Of a DNA stretch of 64,000 nucleotides, positions 1 to 12,693 are shown piece by piece (position 1 is the first letter of the stretch; every line of letters begins with the position of its first letter). Source of the DNA: Omphiscola glabra (taxonomy: Eukaryota > Mollusca > Gastropoda > Lymnaeidae); contig OZ024807.1 in the NCBI GenBank assembly GCA_964017045.1, forward strand, positions 13,648,941 through 13,712,940, given 5' to 3'. A program made the position numbers and the translations under genes. The notes below the pieces were generated by a model, which ran no database searches, was not told the DNA's origin, and worked only from the letters and a program-made list of their open reading frames with translations.

Positions 1-451
1 GTCAACTACTATCAACTTTGGCTGGTGTATTTTATAATGTTTTAGCTTGTAGCTTATAGCTTGCTGCAACTGTCATGTGTTTTTGTTTATTATAAAATGA
101 GGTGGCGGACATAAATTGGAAAGGGGGGGGGGTCACATTTTCACTCTTTTGAGATACAGCATTTTAGTGCAAGTGCAATCTTTGCAAGTGTGTTTGTGGG
201 GGGGGGGGGCGGACTTGGTCCGTTCAGGGTGGGCTTAATTTAGCCCAGCAAAGCAAAAGCCACCGCATTAGCTTAAGTTGAGCTACAAAAAAAATATTTT
301 TTATCTATTAAATTTTAGAACATACATTTGAACAAAGTTTCACGGATACCCATTGCTTTCAATGCAATCAAACAAGCGTTGAGTGAAAACGAAATTTCCT
401 TTTAAAAAATTTTTTTGACTCTCACATTTTGCGAAACCAATCCCCCACAAT

Positions 452-454
<3 letters not shown>

Positions 455-491
<37 letters not shown>
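455..491. repeat. (CA)n microsatellite
   Basis: An uninterrupted run of about 18 CA dinucleotides. Confidence 0.95.
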
Positions 492-494
<3 letters not shown>

Positions 495-544
495 AAGTGA
501 CGCCTATGACACGTGAGATATCTTCTGAATGTTTGTGTAGCGTT

Positions 545-563
545 TATATATATATATATATAT
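545..563. repeat. (TA)n microsatellite
   Basis: A short uninterrupted TA run. Confidence 0.9.
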
Positions 564-1384
564 CAATATGTTTACAGTATTTAATATAATTTATAATTTT
601 AGAGTGTTAACTCAATGTGATTGTGCATTCAAAGGTGCAGCATTTTTTTATTATTCTCTTTTTATTGTAAAAATAAATAAAATATATTGCAAAAAATGTC
701 AGACAAATTCCATGTGTTTAAGAGGGGTTCGTGAGGAGGATAGAAAAAAAAGTGTTGTGTCAAACATCGCCTCTCCTGTTTAGAGGTAGTGCCTGTCCAG
801 ATGTACCGGATGCTCCCTCATATATTATATCATTCCTGGATACCTCAGAAACATGGCACCCCCTACCAAGGTGTGTCTAAATGGACGTCTTCACGGGAGG
901 TACACCTGCTCGTGTTGTCCTGGCGCCCTCCTTGTTTTTTAAACTTAGACCCATGAGGTGGGTTCGAACGTCCAGCGGTATAATATGACCTCAGAGAGAA
1001 GGTTAGCCCCTCCCCCCACACACACACGTAAATGCCAAGCCTAAAACATGTGATTTCACACTAACTCTTTCTTGAGTAGGTGTCTCTCTCCTATTCTTAT
1101 TCTCATTCTTTTAATGCCCCTCCTGTTGTTGACCCAGACTTTTCTTCCCTCTACAGATATTTACGACTAACCAGTCTTGGTGTGGAGCATGCCGCAATGC
1201 CCTGGTCGTGGCGGCGAGGTCTTTTTGGACTCTGCCTGTCCTCGCAATCATGAAAGTCATCGCACGGACACAACTTCTGACCCAGGACGTGACGAGCCTC
1301 TGTCTTGAACTGAAAAATCGCCTCAACCAACAATGAAACACCTGAAATGCCAGCAGACAGTAGGTGGCGGGGAACTGTGAAATA

Positions 1385-2355
1385 CACCTATACCTCGCTA
1401 TACGGCCGCTCTTTATACGGCATTTCGCTTTACGGCCAACTTTAAATTATGGCACTTTTTCGGTTTACGGCCCACGATGTTTCATTATACGGCCAATAGA
1501 TATCCTCTGCTTAGTTTCAGCTTCTCCCCTTAGGCGGCTCTGCTTTAGTAGTCTGCCTTATTTCCCATGCTATCCCACCTTATTCATATCCTGTGCAGGG
1601 CCGGATTAACCATTAGGCAAATAAGGCACGTGCCTTGGGCACCAAGCGTTTGGGGGCACCACAAGTCCTCAAGAAATAATTTTTTTGAACAAATTTAAGT
1701 CCAGAAACAACTGAAAATTGAGCAAGTGCTATGACAATGAAGAAATACATTATAATAAAAATTCACATTCAGGTTTGGTACAATTTATTAATTATAATTT
1801 TAATACAGAAATACTTTATTTTATGTTTTATATACGTGATAGTAGTACAAACTACAAAAATATTTGTTAACAACTGTTTTCTTTGCATAATATTGAACAT
1901 ACCAGCGGTCACGGTCAGTGAAAGATCAGGGGCCCCGGGCAGAAGGGGGCACCCATGTTGGTTTGTGCCTTGGGCACTAAAATGGCTTAATCCGGCCCTG
2001 ATCCTGTGACTCAGTAAGTTGACGTGTTTGTTTCTGTTTTGTTTGTTTGGATTAATTGGTGAATTTTATTTTATGTATAAATATGTGCATATGATTTCTT
2101 TTGTTTTTTAATTTATATGTTTATTTTTTTTAATTTCTGTTTACTATTACAATGTTTTGTACTTTTATTTTTATAGGAAATGAAAAGAATACAATTATTT
2201 ATGAACTAACGACTATATTATTTTAAACCAAAATTGGAACAGATCAAATTAAATTTGTATGGGTTAATATCTAAATTATTGATTCATTATACGGCTTTTC
2301 GCTTTACGGCCAACTTTTCCGGAACGTATCTAGGCCGTAAAGCGAGGTATGGGTG
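1385..2355. mobile_element. pogo/Tigger-like non-autonomous DNA transposon, interrupted
   Basis: The ends are 23-bp inverted repeats at 1385..1407 and 2333..2355 with two mismatches; both contain ATACCTCGCT followed by TACGGCC. Each end is flanked by TA (1383..1384 and 2356..2357), the target duplication of Tc1/mariner/pogo elements. A subterminal motif, TTTCGCTTTACGGCCAACTT, occurs near both ends in the same orientation (about 1423 and 2297). No transposase frame is visible. The 405-bp hAT-type element at 1596..2000 sits inside, so the original element was about 560 bp. Family assignment is from termini and TSD only. Confidence 0.75.
1596..2000. mobile_element. hAT-type non-autonomous element with perfect 8-bp target duplication
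   Basis: The left end reads CAGGGCCGGATTAACCA and the right end is its inverse (TGGCTTAATCCGGCCCTG). The element is bracketed by an exact 8-bp direct repeat, ATCCTGTG, at 1588..1595 and 2001..2008. Eight-base duplications and CAGGG-type ends are typical of the hAT superfamily. The centre is AT-rich and has no transposase frame. A shorter relative lies at 48193..48360. Confidence 0.85.
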
Positions 2356-2357
2356 TA

Positions 2358-3030
2358 TTCAATCCTGTCAAGCTGGTATCATTGGGAGACGGCTCAACAC
2401 TGGAGATTCATTCTAGGGAAGATGCGGACTCCCTGCGCGCCCGATCTCCTTGTTGGTGCCAGACAAGGGGCCTGCATCGTCTAGATCTGGGTGGGAAGGA
2501 GGGGAGGAAAGCCACTGACAAAACCTTCAAAACCATGGCGATGAAGAAAATAAAGAAATACACCCGAGCTCGAGTCGTCTGTTAAGTACCGCGTTTCTTA
2601 GCAGCACCCAGGGCCGACTTCGAAGAATCACCTAATTAGCCTTATAGGCTATAATTATAGGACGAACTCCAGATGTGTCCATTTGAAGTAGGTCATAATA
2701 AAATTGAATATTTTAAATTAATTTTGAAAGTCAATTAGAAAATAAATTAACCTTAAAATAAGGGACTACCTCTATTAAATATAAATACTCAGCAAAATTT
2801 GTAAGACGCAACGGAAAGATATTTATCATTATTTTGACCAGGCTTAAATTATTATTAGAAAAGAACGAATCACAGCGTCTGTTAACTAAGGGAGGCAATG
2901 CCTATACATTTGGGGGCTTTGACCCCGTGAACTTTGTCAAAATGGTGGATATTGGAGAGATATTTGGAAAAGTTTGAGTGAAATGAAAAAAATGCGCTTT
3001 AAAAATTAATATAGTTTTCATAGTAGTGAC
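2358..3030. other. Intergenic stretch and presumed TEN1 5' region
   Basis: From 2358 to about 2585 the sequence is GC-richer and resembles the flank left of the transposon, as if the transposon had split one older repeat. The rest is AT-rich. An in-frame stop (TAA, 3007) precedes the TEN1 start. I see no clear promoter motif. Confidence 0.45.
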
Positions 3031-5124
3031 ATGATGGAAACAAATTTTTCAAATCCTTATCCTCGTCATGGTGTCCCTACACTTATTCCTGAGATTGTTT
3101 CTGTCTGTCCCGATACATACGATGAAAAATCAGTGCGCATCGTTGGCCGGTTAGTAAATTCAGTAAATTGAATGTGTGTTAAACTTAATGGCTGTATCAT
3201 TAATCGTTCAAAGAATTAAGAAGTTTTAGGCAAAATTTGAAGACATTATCAGTGATCTTACAATGTAGTTAACGTCTACAACTTTACCCCCCCCCCCCAA
3301 AAAAAAATAATTAAAACAACCTTATATTTATATTCTTTTATATTATAATAATTATTAATTAAATAATAGTAATAGGCTGGCTTGCCTACAATTCTTATTC
3401 TTAACATTGAATTGAAGAATAGACTATACTATAGGCATAGTTATGTAGCGAGAAATCTACTGAGAACCGTAGGCCTATTTTTTTTTAATATAAACAAAAC
3501 AACCTAATAAGGGCCTACTAAACTAATAAGTATAATGACAACTGTGCTTTAAATTTAAACTTAATATCTTGCAAGAAATAGATAATTTCTATTGACACTG
3601 AGATTGACTTAGTCTCATTAATTAATGACTGATGAAAAGAAATGATTTATTTTTCAAAATTTTAATTTTAAAATATTAAGTCCTTTGCCTTTGACACTGA
3701 GTCATTAAATAGTCATGTAAACCCTTGAGGAGAGGAGCAATTACGTCCCTCCTCTTTTTTTTTCCCATGGGGTTGGGGTTTATTTGATGTGAAATATTTT
3801 GTGTTTTTCAAGGGGAAAGGGTGGCTGAAAAAAAACAATTAATTGACCGCCCAGGCTAGTGCAATGTCTTGCTATGCCATTGACATCAGGGCCTTGGAGC
3901 CCAGCCAGAGGGAACTGTTTGCTGGGTCTCATTTTTCACTGCTGTCTTATGCCCTGGCAAGTTTATCTTCTTTAAAAAGAGGCAACTTAGCAAACAATTT
4001 AATAAATATTTCTGATTTTCTTTGTGTTCTATTTTTTTTTAAATTTCAATATGAGCAGCATAATTCCTAATACCGATATCAACATATGTAAAATATGTTA
4101 ACTGATTTAAGTTTTCTCTATAAAATTCAATTCTGGGCAGAGTTTGTAAATGCATAATGGCCAAGATTTACTTCAAATTATGAATCATATTTGTTAAATT
4201 ATATCGATCAACAATTTTTCTGAGCATATGAATATAATAACTCTGTTGTGCAGTTTACTCAATTTTCTGTCAGGGAAATTTTCCTTAAAATTAAAATTTT
4301 AAGCTTTCCTTCTTTTTGAGTCAGATGGGTCAACGTACACTGTCCTTTCGTCTCTTCGTCTAAATATACATACTTCTTTCACCATTCTTCACCTCACCAA
4401 GCAAACACCACTTATGCTTTCCCCCAGACATAACACACCTTCTACTTCCTCAAACCCTATCCTGCCCTCTTAGACTCTTTCCCCACTTCCTCAAATTTAC
4501 CTTCCTCTCTCCAATAAACCAATTCCCTGTTCCTTATCACCAAATCCTCACTTCCCGATATTTTGACCCTGAACCCATCTGCTCTAACTCTTCCTTTCAC
4601 TTCTACCCATCATCTCTGCACTATCTTGGCAATCACTTTTCTTTTTCCTACCATCTCCACCATATAATTAGTCCCCTCAACTCTCACCCTCCCTCCACTA
4701 AGTACCAGATCCTCTCCAGAAAATTTACATGGAGCAGGAGTCACAAAATTACCTGCCCCAATTAATGTACACTTAATTTCTATTCCATTCCAGTGTGGAT
4801 CATTATGATGCTTTCAAATGCATTGCCCTTTTGTCTGAACCCAACAAACCATCAAGCACATCAGTTAAACTAAGAGTTAACACTCGGCTAACTGACCAAG
4901 CCGATTACATTGTTGGATCTCAAGTCATGCTGATCGGTGAGCTGGAGAAGATTGACCTCTCTGCCTGTGACTTGGCAGGTGACTACAGCCATGGAAGTGG
5001 AGGCATTGAACTAAGGGCCAGAGTGTCCAGATGTATTGATGGATTGGACTATGCTGTTTATTGTAAGGGAGTGGATATATGGAGGCAATTTAATTCTGAC
5101 ACGAATATGGAACATTCTTCATAG
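3031..5124 (+). CDS. TEN1: CST complex subunit TEN1-like, two coding exons (3031..3149, 4794..5124)
   Basis: TEN1 is the small OB-fold subunit of the CST (CTC1-STN1-TEN1) complex, which binds single-stranded telomeric DNA with STN1 and assists C-strand fill-in in the nucleus. Exon 1 starts at ATG 3031 (a second ATG at 3034 is equally possible; in-frame stop at 3007) and ends in phase 2 at the donor GTTAGT. Exon 2 follows a pyrimidine-rich acceptor (CCATTCCAG). The joined protein has 149 residues; the human protein is about 123. Family-like segments, as I recall them: PTLIPEIVSV near residue 17, SVRIVGRVDHYD across the splice (compare G-R-L-x-x-Y-D in human), GSQVMLIGELE in the middle, and ELRARVSRCIDGLDY near the C-terminus. 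The weak point is family assignment by eye of a short, fast-evolving protein; the splice phase fits exactly. Confidence 0.8.
3150..4793 (+). other. TEN1 intron
   Basis: A 1644-bp GT-AG intron. It contains a C-run near 3287, AT-rich sequence, and from about 4340 to 4790 a strikingly pyrimidine-rich, C/T-biased block that leads into the acceptor. No exon is recognised inside. An alternative donor three bases downstream (GTAAAT after CGGTTA) would put a stop into exon 2. Confidence 0.7.
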
Positions 5125-5346
5125 TTATATAAAACGTCTGCATGGGGCCACTTATTAAAGCTCTGAGAACGGAGAGGGGGTGGGGGTGTTGATTTAGGAG
5201 ATTTTCGCCTATAGATGTTTATTGAAAGAAGGGAGGTAGAATGTGTACAAACATTTATACTGTCATTATTCTTAAATTCAGTTAGTCCATATAAAAAAGT
5301 TTCGACACCTGTCAAGCCAATTGTCACTTAAAAATGAAGGCTATAA

Positions 5347-5352
5347 AATAAA
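5347..5352 (+). terminator. Candidate TEN1 polyadenylation signal AATAAA
   Basis: A canonical AATAAA about 220 nt after the TEN1 stop. Other AT-rich hexamers occur downstream, so use of this one is inferred from position only. Confidence 0.5.
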
Positions 5353-8300
5353 TGCAAAGATTATTATGAAACATTGCTGTGATAAATAGGGAGAAAACAT
5401 GTTACATAACTTTTAACAGGATGTACGTTGACTACCTTGAATTACATTGTAGGTTCTAATGGTCTATAAATAGGAACAGGTTGTTTAGGTAAGAGATGAA
5501 AATTCTCATTAGTACATAGGCATGATTGAGAAAGTGGGGGGGGGGGGGGGGGGGAGAATTTTTTTTATCCTAGCCTAAATTAATATTTGTGTCCTATCCA
5601 AATGTGGCTGCAATTTTTATGTTACTTTTAATTAGTGCTTTAGTAGTTCAAAAGTTATTTGATTTCTAAAAATGTATGTGAAATCTATTGGAAAAGCTGA
5701 ATTGACATCTGACTGAATATTTGTTTTTTTTAATTAATTTTTGAATTAGTATGGGCAAAATCAAATAAACTTTTTTATTCTTTTCATGGAGTTTTTAAAA
5801 AATCATTTTACCATTTTTATTTTTCAAGGATGAAATGAATATAAGTAATGAAGGACCTTATACCCTTAGACAATCCTTGCTGATTGGGAGGCTAATGCTC
5901 TAGCATTATGCTGGCACATGAAAAACAAACAATAACTTTTATTGATAAAACAAACAGTAACTTGTAATTGATAACACAAGCCCATTATTTTTTTGGCAAA
6001 ATTTATGATTGAAAATAAAATCACCAGAATATTCTGTAATAATCACTACAAATACGACACATGTATGTTAATAAAGATCATTCTGAAATATATTTTATTT
6101 ATATAAGAACTTGCGCACAGATTTGTAGAAAGATTAAGTCTTTTTAAATGATATGCTCCTGCAGAGTGCAAAGCTACTCCTAAACAGTAAAGTTTGCACT
6201 TCTGCTTAGAAAAACATAGCAGTTTTCAAACTGTAAAACAAAAAAACATACAGCTCATACTCATACCCTATTTCAGTATGGATCTACACAGTATAAAGTT
6301 TGTATTCAAGCAAAATTCAAATAACCATTCCTACTTAAAAAAAATATTGAAATAAAGATAATTAAATGTTAGAAATATTGTTTGAAAGTCAGGAAAATTC
6401 CTAATACGGTACCATACATATAGTTCCAGGATTATTTGTTTAGATATTTTTTGAGAGTGTGTGTGTGTGTGCATGGAAGAGAAAAATTTGAGGGATAAGA
6501 GGACAGGTGTTTTTTTTTTGTAATAAATTAAAATATAAATCTGAAAAGTATTGTCCTTTTTTGTAACTGCTGTTAAGAAAGTGTTCCTTATTAATATGCA
6601 TCTTATCTTAAATGCTACTAGTGCATAACTAAAATAAACTAGCTATAAAATATCAACTATTTAAAATAAGTTTTGTTTGTTGTTTTGTGTTGTTGTTTTT
6701 TTTGACCCCCTTAATCCTGAATTTATCACTTAATATTTAAAAGCTATATGTAAATGGCCTGGCAGGCCAGTGTTTTTAAATTTATAATTTCTCTGTTGAG
6801 TACCCGGTATTAAAAAGTAAAATTTAATTTTGTTTACAATAAATTATCATAACACAACATCGAATAGTTACTTTAATAATAAACACATAGCAAAAAAAAA
6901 AAAAAAAAGCTTTTCAGCGAAATGCTTCATCATAAAAAGGAAAACAGTTTTTGAGCTAATTATAACCTCAGTGCTAAAACAGTATTTTTTATTAAGTATG
7001 AAAACAAAAAATATATGGAGGGAAAAAAATGAAATGAAAACCCTCTTTCCACAGCTTTGTTAAAAGAATAAACAAACGAAAATCACAAAATTATTATGTA
7101 CCAAGGGAGACAGCTTACAGAATCGTGGGCAAGGTTATCTAAGTTGCTAGGTCTAACATAGGAAAACTAGTCAAACATCCGAAGGGTAGAGTCACACAAG
7201 ATAAAGTGAGGGGGAGTAACGGTATAAAATTCAACTTCTAATTGTAAGCAAAATACTACCAAGCTGTGATTGTTTGGAATAAAAAGGATTTTTATTAGGT
7301 TTTTTTTTGTTTTTAAAAGATGTAAATTTATTATATTTTAAAATGACTACAGTCATGTGCTCAACTCATTTCAGGACATTAAGGGACAAATTTATTTTAA
7401 TTCATCCACTATGGCATAGATTTCCTAATCTTTTGCAACTTTTGGTCAATGAACAAGTGTCCAATGATTTTGAAAAACAACATCTTAAATAATTCATATG
7501 AAAATGATGAGAGTGATTCCTATGAGTATAAGGCATGGCCAAATAATTACATTGGTAGTTTTTTGCTGCAATTCTACTACATCTTAATCAAATGTCAGCA
7601 TTGTTTAAACATTTTACCAAATGTCAACATTTTACATATTAGGAGTATACGTGACATCTCATCATAGTTTGTGGAAAATCTGGTACGAAATAGTGCTTGT
7701 GATTTTCATACAGCCCCGTGCCATTGTGTTCAGAAGTTTAAAAAAAAAAATAAGACATGACTAAAGTGTGACCTGGATGCTGCTACTACTCCACCATACA
7801 CTGAGCTGAGCTTTGCTCCCTCTTATTCTGTTGTCATGTAAATGTTGATTAGCAGCTGATTTTAACTCTCTGAGCTCATAAATAGGTTTTGAATCCATGT
7901 TTTATAGGTTAACAGTTGAGAGCACTACGCATTCCATCGGGGATAATAAATAAAAATAAATTTTAAAAATAAAACGAACTAAAATAAAATTCAACACCTC
8001 ACATTTAATCTTTGGCATTTCTAAAAATTTCCTCTTTTTCTTCTTTTCCTTATTGATGAACCCATTTTAAATAAAAATTAATTTTAAAGTCTTCCATCAC
8101 AATTCACTATTGACAGAAGATTGATTGTTTTTTGAGGAGGATAAACCCATTTTGACTTTTTTTTTTTCATCAGTTTCTAGGAACCTGCGCTGTATTTTCA
8201 CTGACTCTCTCTAAGTCTTTCCACTAGAATTGTCTTTCTTTTTTTTTTCCTAACATATATGAATGTACATTTAGTGCCAAACAAATTAAAGTTATATTTT

Positions 8301-11300
8301 AAAACAACATAATTTATAAAATATGACTATGTCCAAGAAGTTAAATATATTTGGGGGACGGGTCCGGAATATGTTTAGAACAATTTGGCCCTTGACAAGG
8401 ATATATGACTAATGCTTAATGTAAGACCCCAAAAAAAGGTTATATTATTAGAGAAAGAAAATATCACGATCACTCCCCATCTGTTATGAGAAAAGAGCTT
8501 TCCTTTCAGTTCATTAAAATAAAACTAATTTCCTCTACCTAGGGACATTATGCTTTGTTGATGCCAAAAACAGTAAATAATAAATATTAAATAAATGAAA
8601 ATAACATGATATGGTACATATGTATCATTAATGTCCACAGCAAATGATTTGTTGAAATTTGGATGAAAATTTGGAAATCACTCTGAAAATAAAATCACAT
8701 TGAGCAAATAAATATTAATTTAAATCTTTATGAACCTGTTTAACATAGTGAATTTGATTATGGTAGTCATTTTTCTCCTTCATCCTATTTTACTAGCTCC
8801 ATAATTTTGTTTTATTCCACATGAACATTCAGGTACAGTACCGTAATTAAAAATGTACAGGTAGTTTTTGTTCACTCGAATTTGAATTATGGGAAATGAA
8901 GAGGCAATCTCTACTCCAGACATTTTTTAAAGTGAGCACATTGGTAGAAGCTGTAGGCTCTTCCTTTCAAAGTTCAAATGGGGTCACCTTTTGTCACACT
9001 GACTTTACAGTGTATCTACAACATAAAATTCTTATATGAAACATTTAAATACTATGATATATTTTTTAATTAACTATATATTTACCCCTTGAGGAAAGCT
9101 AAACAATTTTCATGTTTATTAAAAATAACCATTTATTAAAGATTTTTTTTTTCCAAATGTTATACAAGACAAAGTATTTTTAAATACAAATATCACACAG
9201 TGCCTCTAGTAGTTGGCTTGAAATAAGTTCTCTAATGTTTTAATTTTTTTTTAAATTCGCTTAGTCAATGACTGTCATGGTTAAAAATCTGTACCCAAAG
9301 AAAAATGAGAAAAAAAGTAATGAAAAAAAACACCACAAAGACATTGCAGAACATGAAATAATATCAATGCAAGATTATTTAAAGCTTGAGTACAAACAGA
9401 ATTCCAAATATCTAATCACAATGGCAAGTTCACAATCTAGTGGACGTCATGAACAAAGAAATCATCACGGTAAATGTTGATTAGGCACTGGGTGACTGGC
9501 TCATAATATAATTGATACTGTTACAATACAACCTGACCGATCAACGAGCATTTCTTTTTGAATGATATCTCACCCTACCTTACAAGAAACTACATGACCT
9601 AATTAATGTCCAGTTAGCAGTTTGACATTTGTCAGTGGCTTTGTATTTTAAGAAATGAATCTCACTACTGGAATGGTTTTAATTTAGGTTCATACTTTTG
9701 TTTTCTTTCTTCTATGAGGAAACATTTTAAATTACCATAGACAAAAACCTCAACTTTGAAAATGGTTGGAGAATTTTAACACTGAGCCTGTTGGGCAAAA
9801 AAATGTTAATGAAAAGCTGGTGTTTGAGTTAGGGTCATCACCATCAGAATAGCTCACTACCCTTGTAGTGTTACCCTCAACCTGAAAGAACAACATTTAA
9901 TTGAAAAATCAACATGGTTTTTATTTCTAGTCACAACCTTATTCCTGCTTAGTTTATTACTTACTGGACGGTGGTCACCACCATATACAAAAATGTTGAT
10001 TCAAATACTATGCAACTTTGGCATCTCTGTTTTCTACTTCTAACAACCAGGAATAGTGATAAAATACTGTACAGTCCCACTGGTCATGCAGGTACAAGTG
10101 GTGGGCATTAACTTACTACACTACAATGGATATCATATCAAACAAGGGAGTAGCATTAAAGCAGGCAGGCCAATTATTGTACAGATAGATGACAGTATAT
10201 ACAGTTAAATAAAAAAAATTAATTATGCCACAGTGAACTCAACATATATAAAGAAAAATGACAAAGACTACATAATAAAATTATTATTATTTTTAAAAAA
10301 AAGAGTCAACATGAAATACAATAATAGAGAAAAAATTGCACAAAGTATTTGTTAGTTTCATCACCCTCAAAAAGTGGTGTGGCCCTTCTCACAAGAAAGG
10401 CGGCAGCCTTCCTTCCTTTTTTCGAAATCAAAACTGAGCTAAGGGACACCACCACAATCCGTTTATGATGACCTCTACGAAGGTGCTCGCTAGTAGGAGC
10501 TTGCGTGTGATTACATGAGCAGATTGGTTGTTAACTTTATGATAGTGTAAAACTATCTGTTACTGGAACTATTGATAGATATAGTAAAAAAAAATTAAAA
10601 GTTACTTTTCAGAAACTGTTGAATTTTAGTGGGGACTTTTTATCCTTTAAATATAACACAGCATTAAGATACTATTTTTTAAAAAATAACGTTTCTTATG
10701 TTATGTTTAAGCCAATAAACACTGGGTTTGATTTCAATGATTATTTCAGGAAAATGCCCCAAAAGATGCCATGAACAATGGATTCATTGCCTAATCAGTG
10801 ATGATATGTCAATGCCCTGAGGTATGACCATGTCTTTCCCTCCAGGTTTATAACGAAGTATCCCCAATTTAGATGTGCACTTCCCATTGCATACTACAAT
10901 TTTTAAAAGTATGATTATTTCCAAAACATTGGCAAAGGAAACTTTCCCCTGAAATTAATTTTTTAATCCAGTATCACAAAATATGCTAGAAAAGGCAAAG
11001 GGGTATTAATATTGTTAAAAAAACTATAATTAATCAGAGGATCAAAGCTAAAGGAGGAAGAAAAAAAAATATTGTGAGATTTTGGGGGTTGAAACAACAG
11101 AATGGCTGGTGTGAGCTTAAGCTGGGGGGGGGGGGGGTTATGGCTGGTGTGAACTTAGAATCACAGAAAAGCTGGGGGGTAACTGTTTGAAGGCAGGTAA
11201 CAGAAACTTGAGAATCATCATTCACAAGTTACCATCACTCCTTAAACAACAAAAATAAGGACATGCATTATAGAATCATGCAAAAACGAAGGCTTAAAAT

Positions 11301-12445
11301 TAAAATATATAACAAGTATAACAATACACATGTAAGAATGTTCCTTAGTACAGCCTATTAGTTGTATTTGATGTACTTAAGACTTTTATAGTATTTATAA
11401 AGAAATTAACTAAATTTGTATCATTCTTTGCTATAAGAAAAGTAACAAAAATTGAAAATCATCACAGCCATTGTATTTTCCACAACTATTTTGAGACCAA
11501 AAAAATATAAAAGTTACATCACTTTACATATTTATTATCACATCATTAAATACTTTATTTTTAAAAGGATTTGTAATCTATGTTTTAAAAATTGTGTTTA
11601 GACTTAAATTATAACACAGAATAATTTTTAAAAACACAAAATAAGCTGTAATAGAATAAATTTGAACATTTATACACCATATTTGTTATGGAGCACATGC
11701 ATAATAGTCAGTGTACACTAGAGAAAGCCATTATGTGGTTGGGGGCACATTTGTGCCTCATTTCTTGTACCTTTGTCTGTCATCATAAACTAATCAGGAA
11801 TAGTTTTGGTTGAAACATTTAAATAAAGAGCCAGGAAGAATAAATAATCAATAAATAAACTGCCGGCCATTTGCAGTTGAGAGTATTACATAGAAACACA
11901 TAAGGAGATGATTATGTGTTTTTTTTCTTCATTACTTATTTGATGCGAATGAGTTTCATTTCATTATAGTCTTAAGTACACTAGTTATCTCAAGGTTTAA
12001 ATTCAACTGCTTATTTGTTATTGATTGATGATCAAAGTAATTTAAATTTAACAGATCCGATGAGAATCACTTGAACGAATTAAGCATGAAATATTACAAG
12101 CATTCTTTGAATTAACGTCAAGAATTCTGACTAGATTTTTAAGACAAGAACAGTTCTTGCTTAAATTTTTATAACAGAAATGGATTATGCAAACTAACCA
12201 AATTTCTATATTGCTCAAACCAATATATGAATATGAGACTTAAATTTTTTTAAATATAATTAATTTTTAAAATTTCTCCCAAAAATCTGGCAAGTTAATA
12301 CTTTTTGCCAATGAAGTTGGATATGTGTTTCAAAACATCATTTTAAAATTAAAAAACATTCAATGCTATTACAGCTATACCTCCTTACAAAACTCTTCAA
12401 ATGGATAAATCATTCCTAAGTACAAAACATCTCACGTAATTACTC
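5353..12445. other. AT-rich convergent intergenic region / probable 3' UTR
   Basis: About 7 kb between the two convergent genes. It is AT-rich, with homopolymer runs (an 18-base G run near 5537, a G run near 11127) and no minisatellites. No open frame resembles a known protein. The part next to 12446 should be the 3' UTR of the TMEM24-like gene on the - strand; its length cannot be fixed by eye because TTTATT (AATAAA on -) recurs many times. Confidence 0.5.
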
Positions 12446-12693
12446 TCATGACACAGAAGAAGCCCTTTGTTCGTTTTCTCTCTGATTTTGTCGAGTCAGT
12501 GAGCTGTCCCTAGATGGGCCTTTTGAGCGGGAGCCCCTAGACATGGAACTCTCCCTTGAGTCTGCCCTAGTTTGAGATCGTTTTCTACTTCGCTTGAATA
12601 ATTTCTTGAGGCTTCCACCCAGTGTTCGGGATTTCTTGAAATTGGGGGAGGGAGGTGCATCCTTAGACTGTGGCCTAACTAGCTCTAAATCAT
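12446..12693 (-). CDS. TMEM24-like terminal exon: second polybasic module and stop
   Basis: 248 bp, phase 1 in, stop TGA at 12446..12448, acceptor GATCCTCAG. It encodes SPNFKKSRTLGGSLKKLFKR, then SRKRSQTRADSRESSM, then an SR-rich end. It resembles the previous exon's module and has many serines next to basic residues, as expected for PKC-type control (inference). Confidence 0.88.

Larger units (their letters stand above)
1..1382. other. Non-genic flank with simple repeats
   Basis: No gene is supported here. The stretch holds two poly-G runs (near 123 and 199), a CA microsatellite and a TA microsatellite. From about 1140 to 1380 the composition is more GC-rich and could be an old dispersed repeat. 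Open frames on both strands there are short and I recognise none of them. Confidence 0.5.

Noticed and set aside
9268..9480. 70-codon Lys/His-rich + strand frame
   Set aside because: Composition follows the A-rich DNA; no motif, splice or start evidence.
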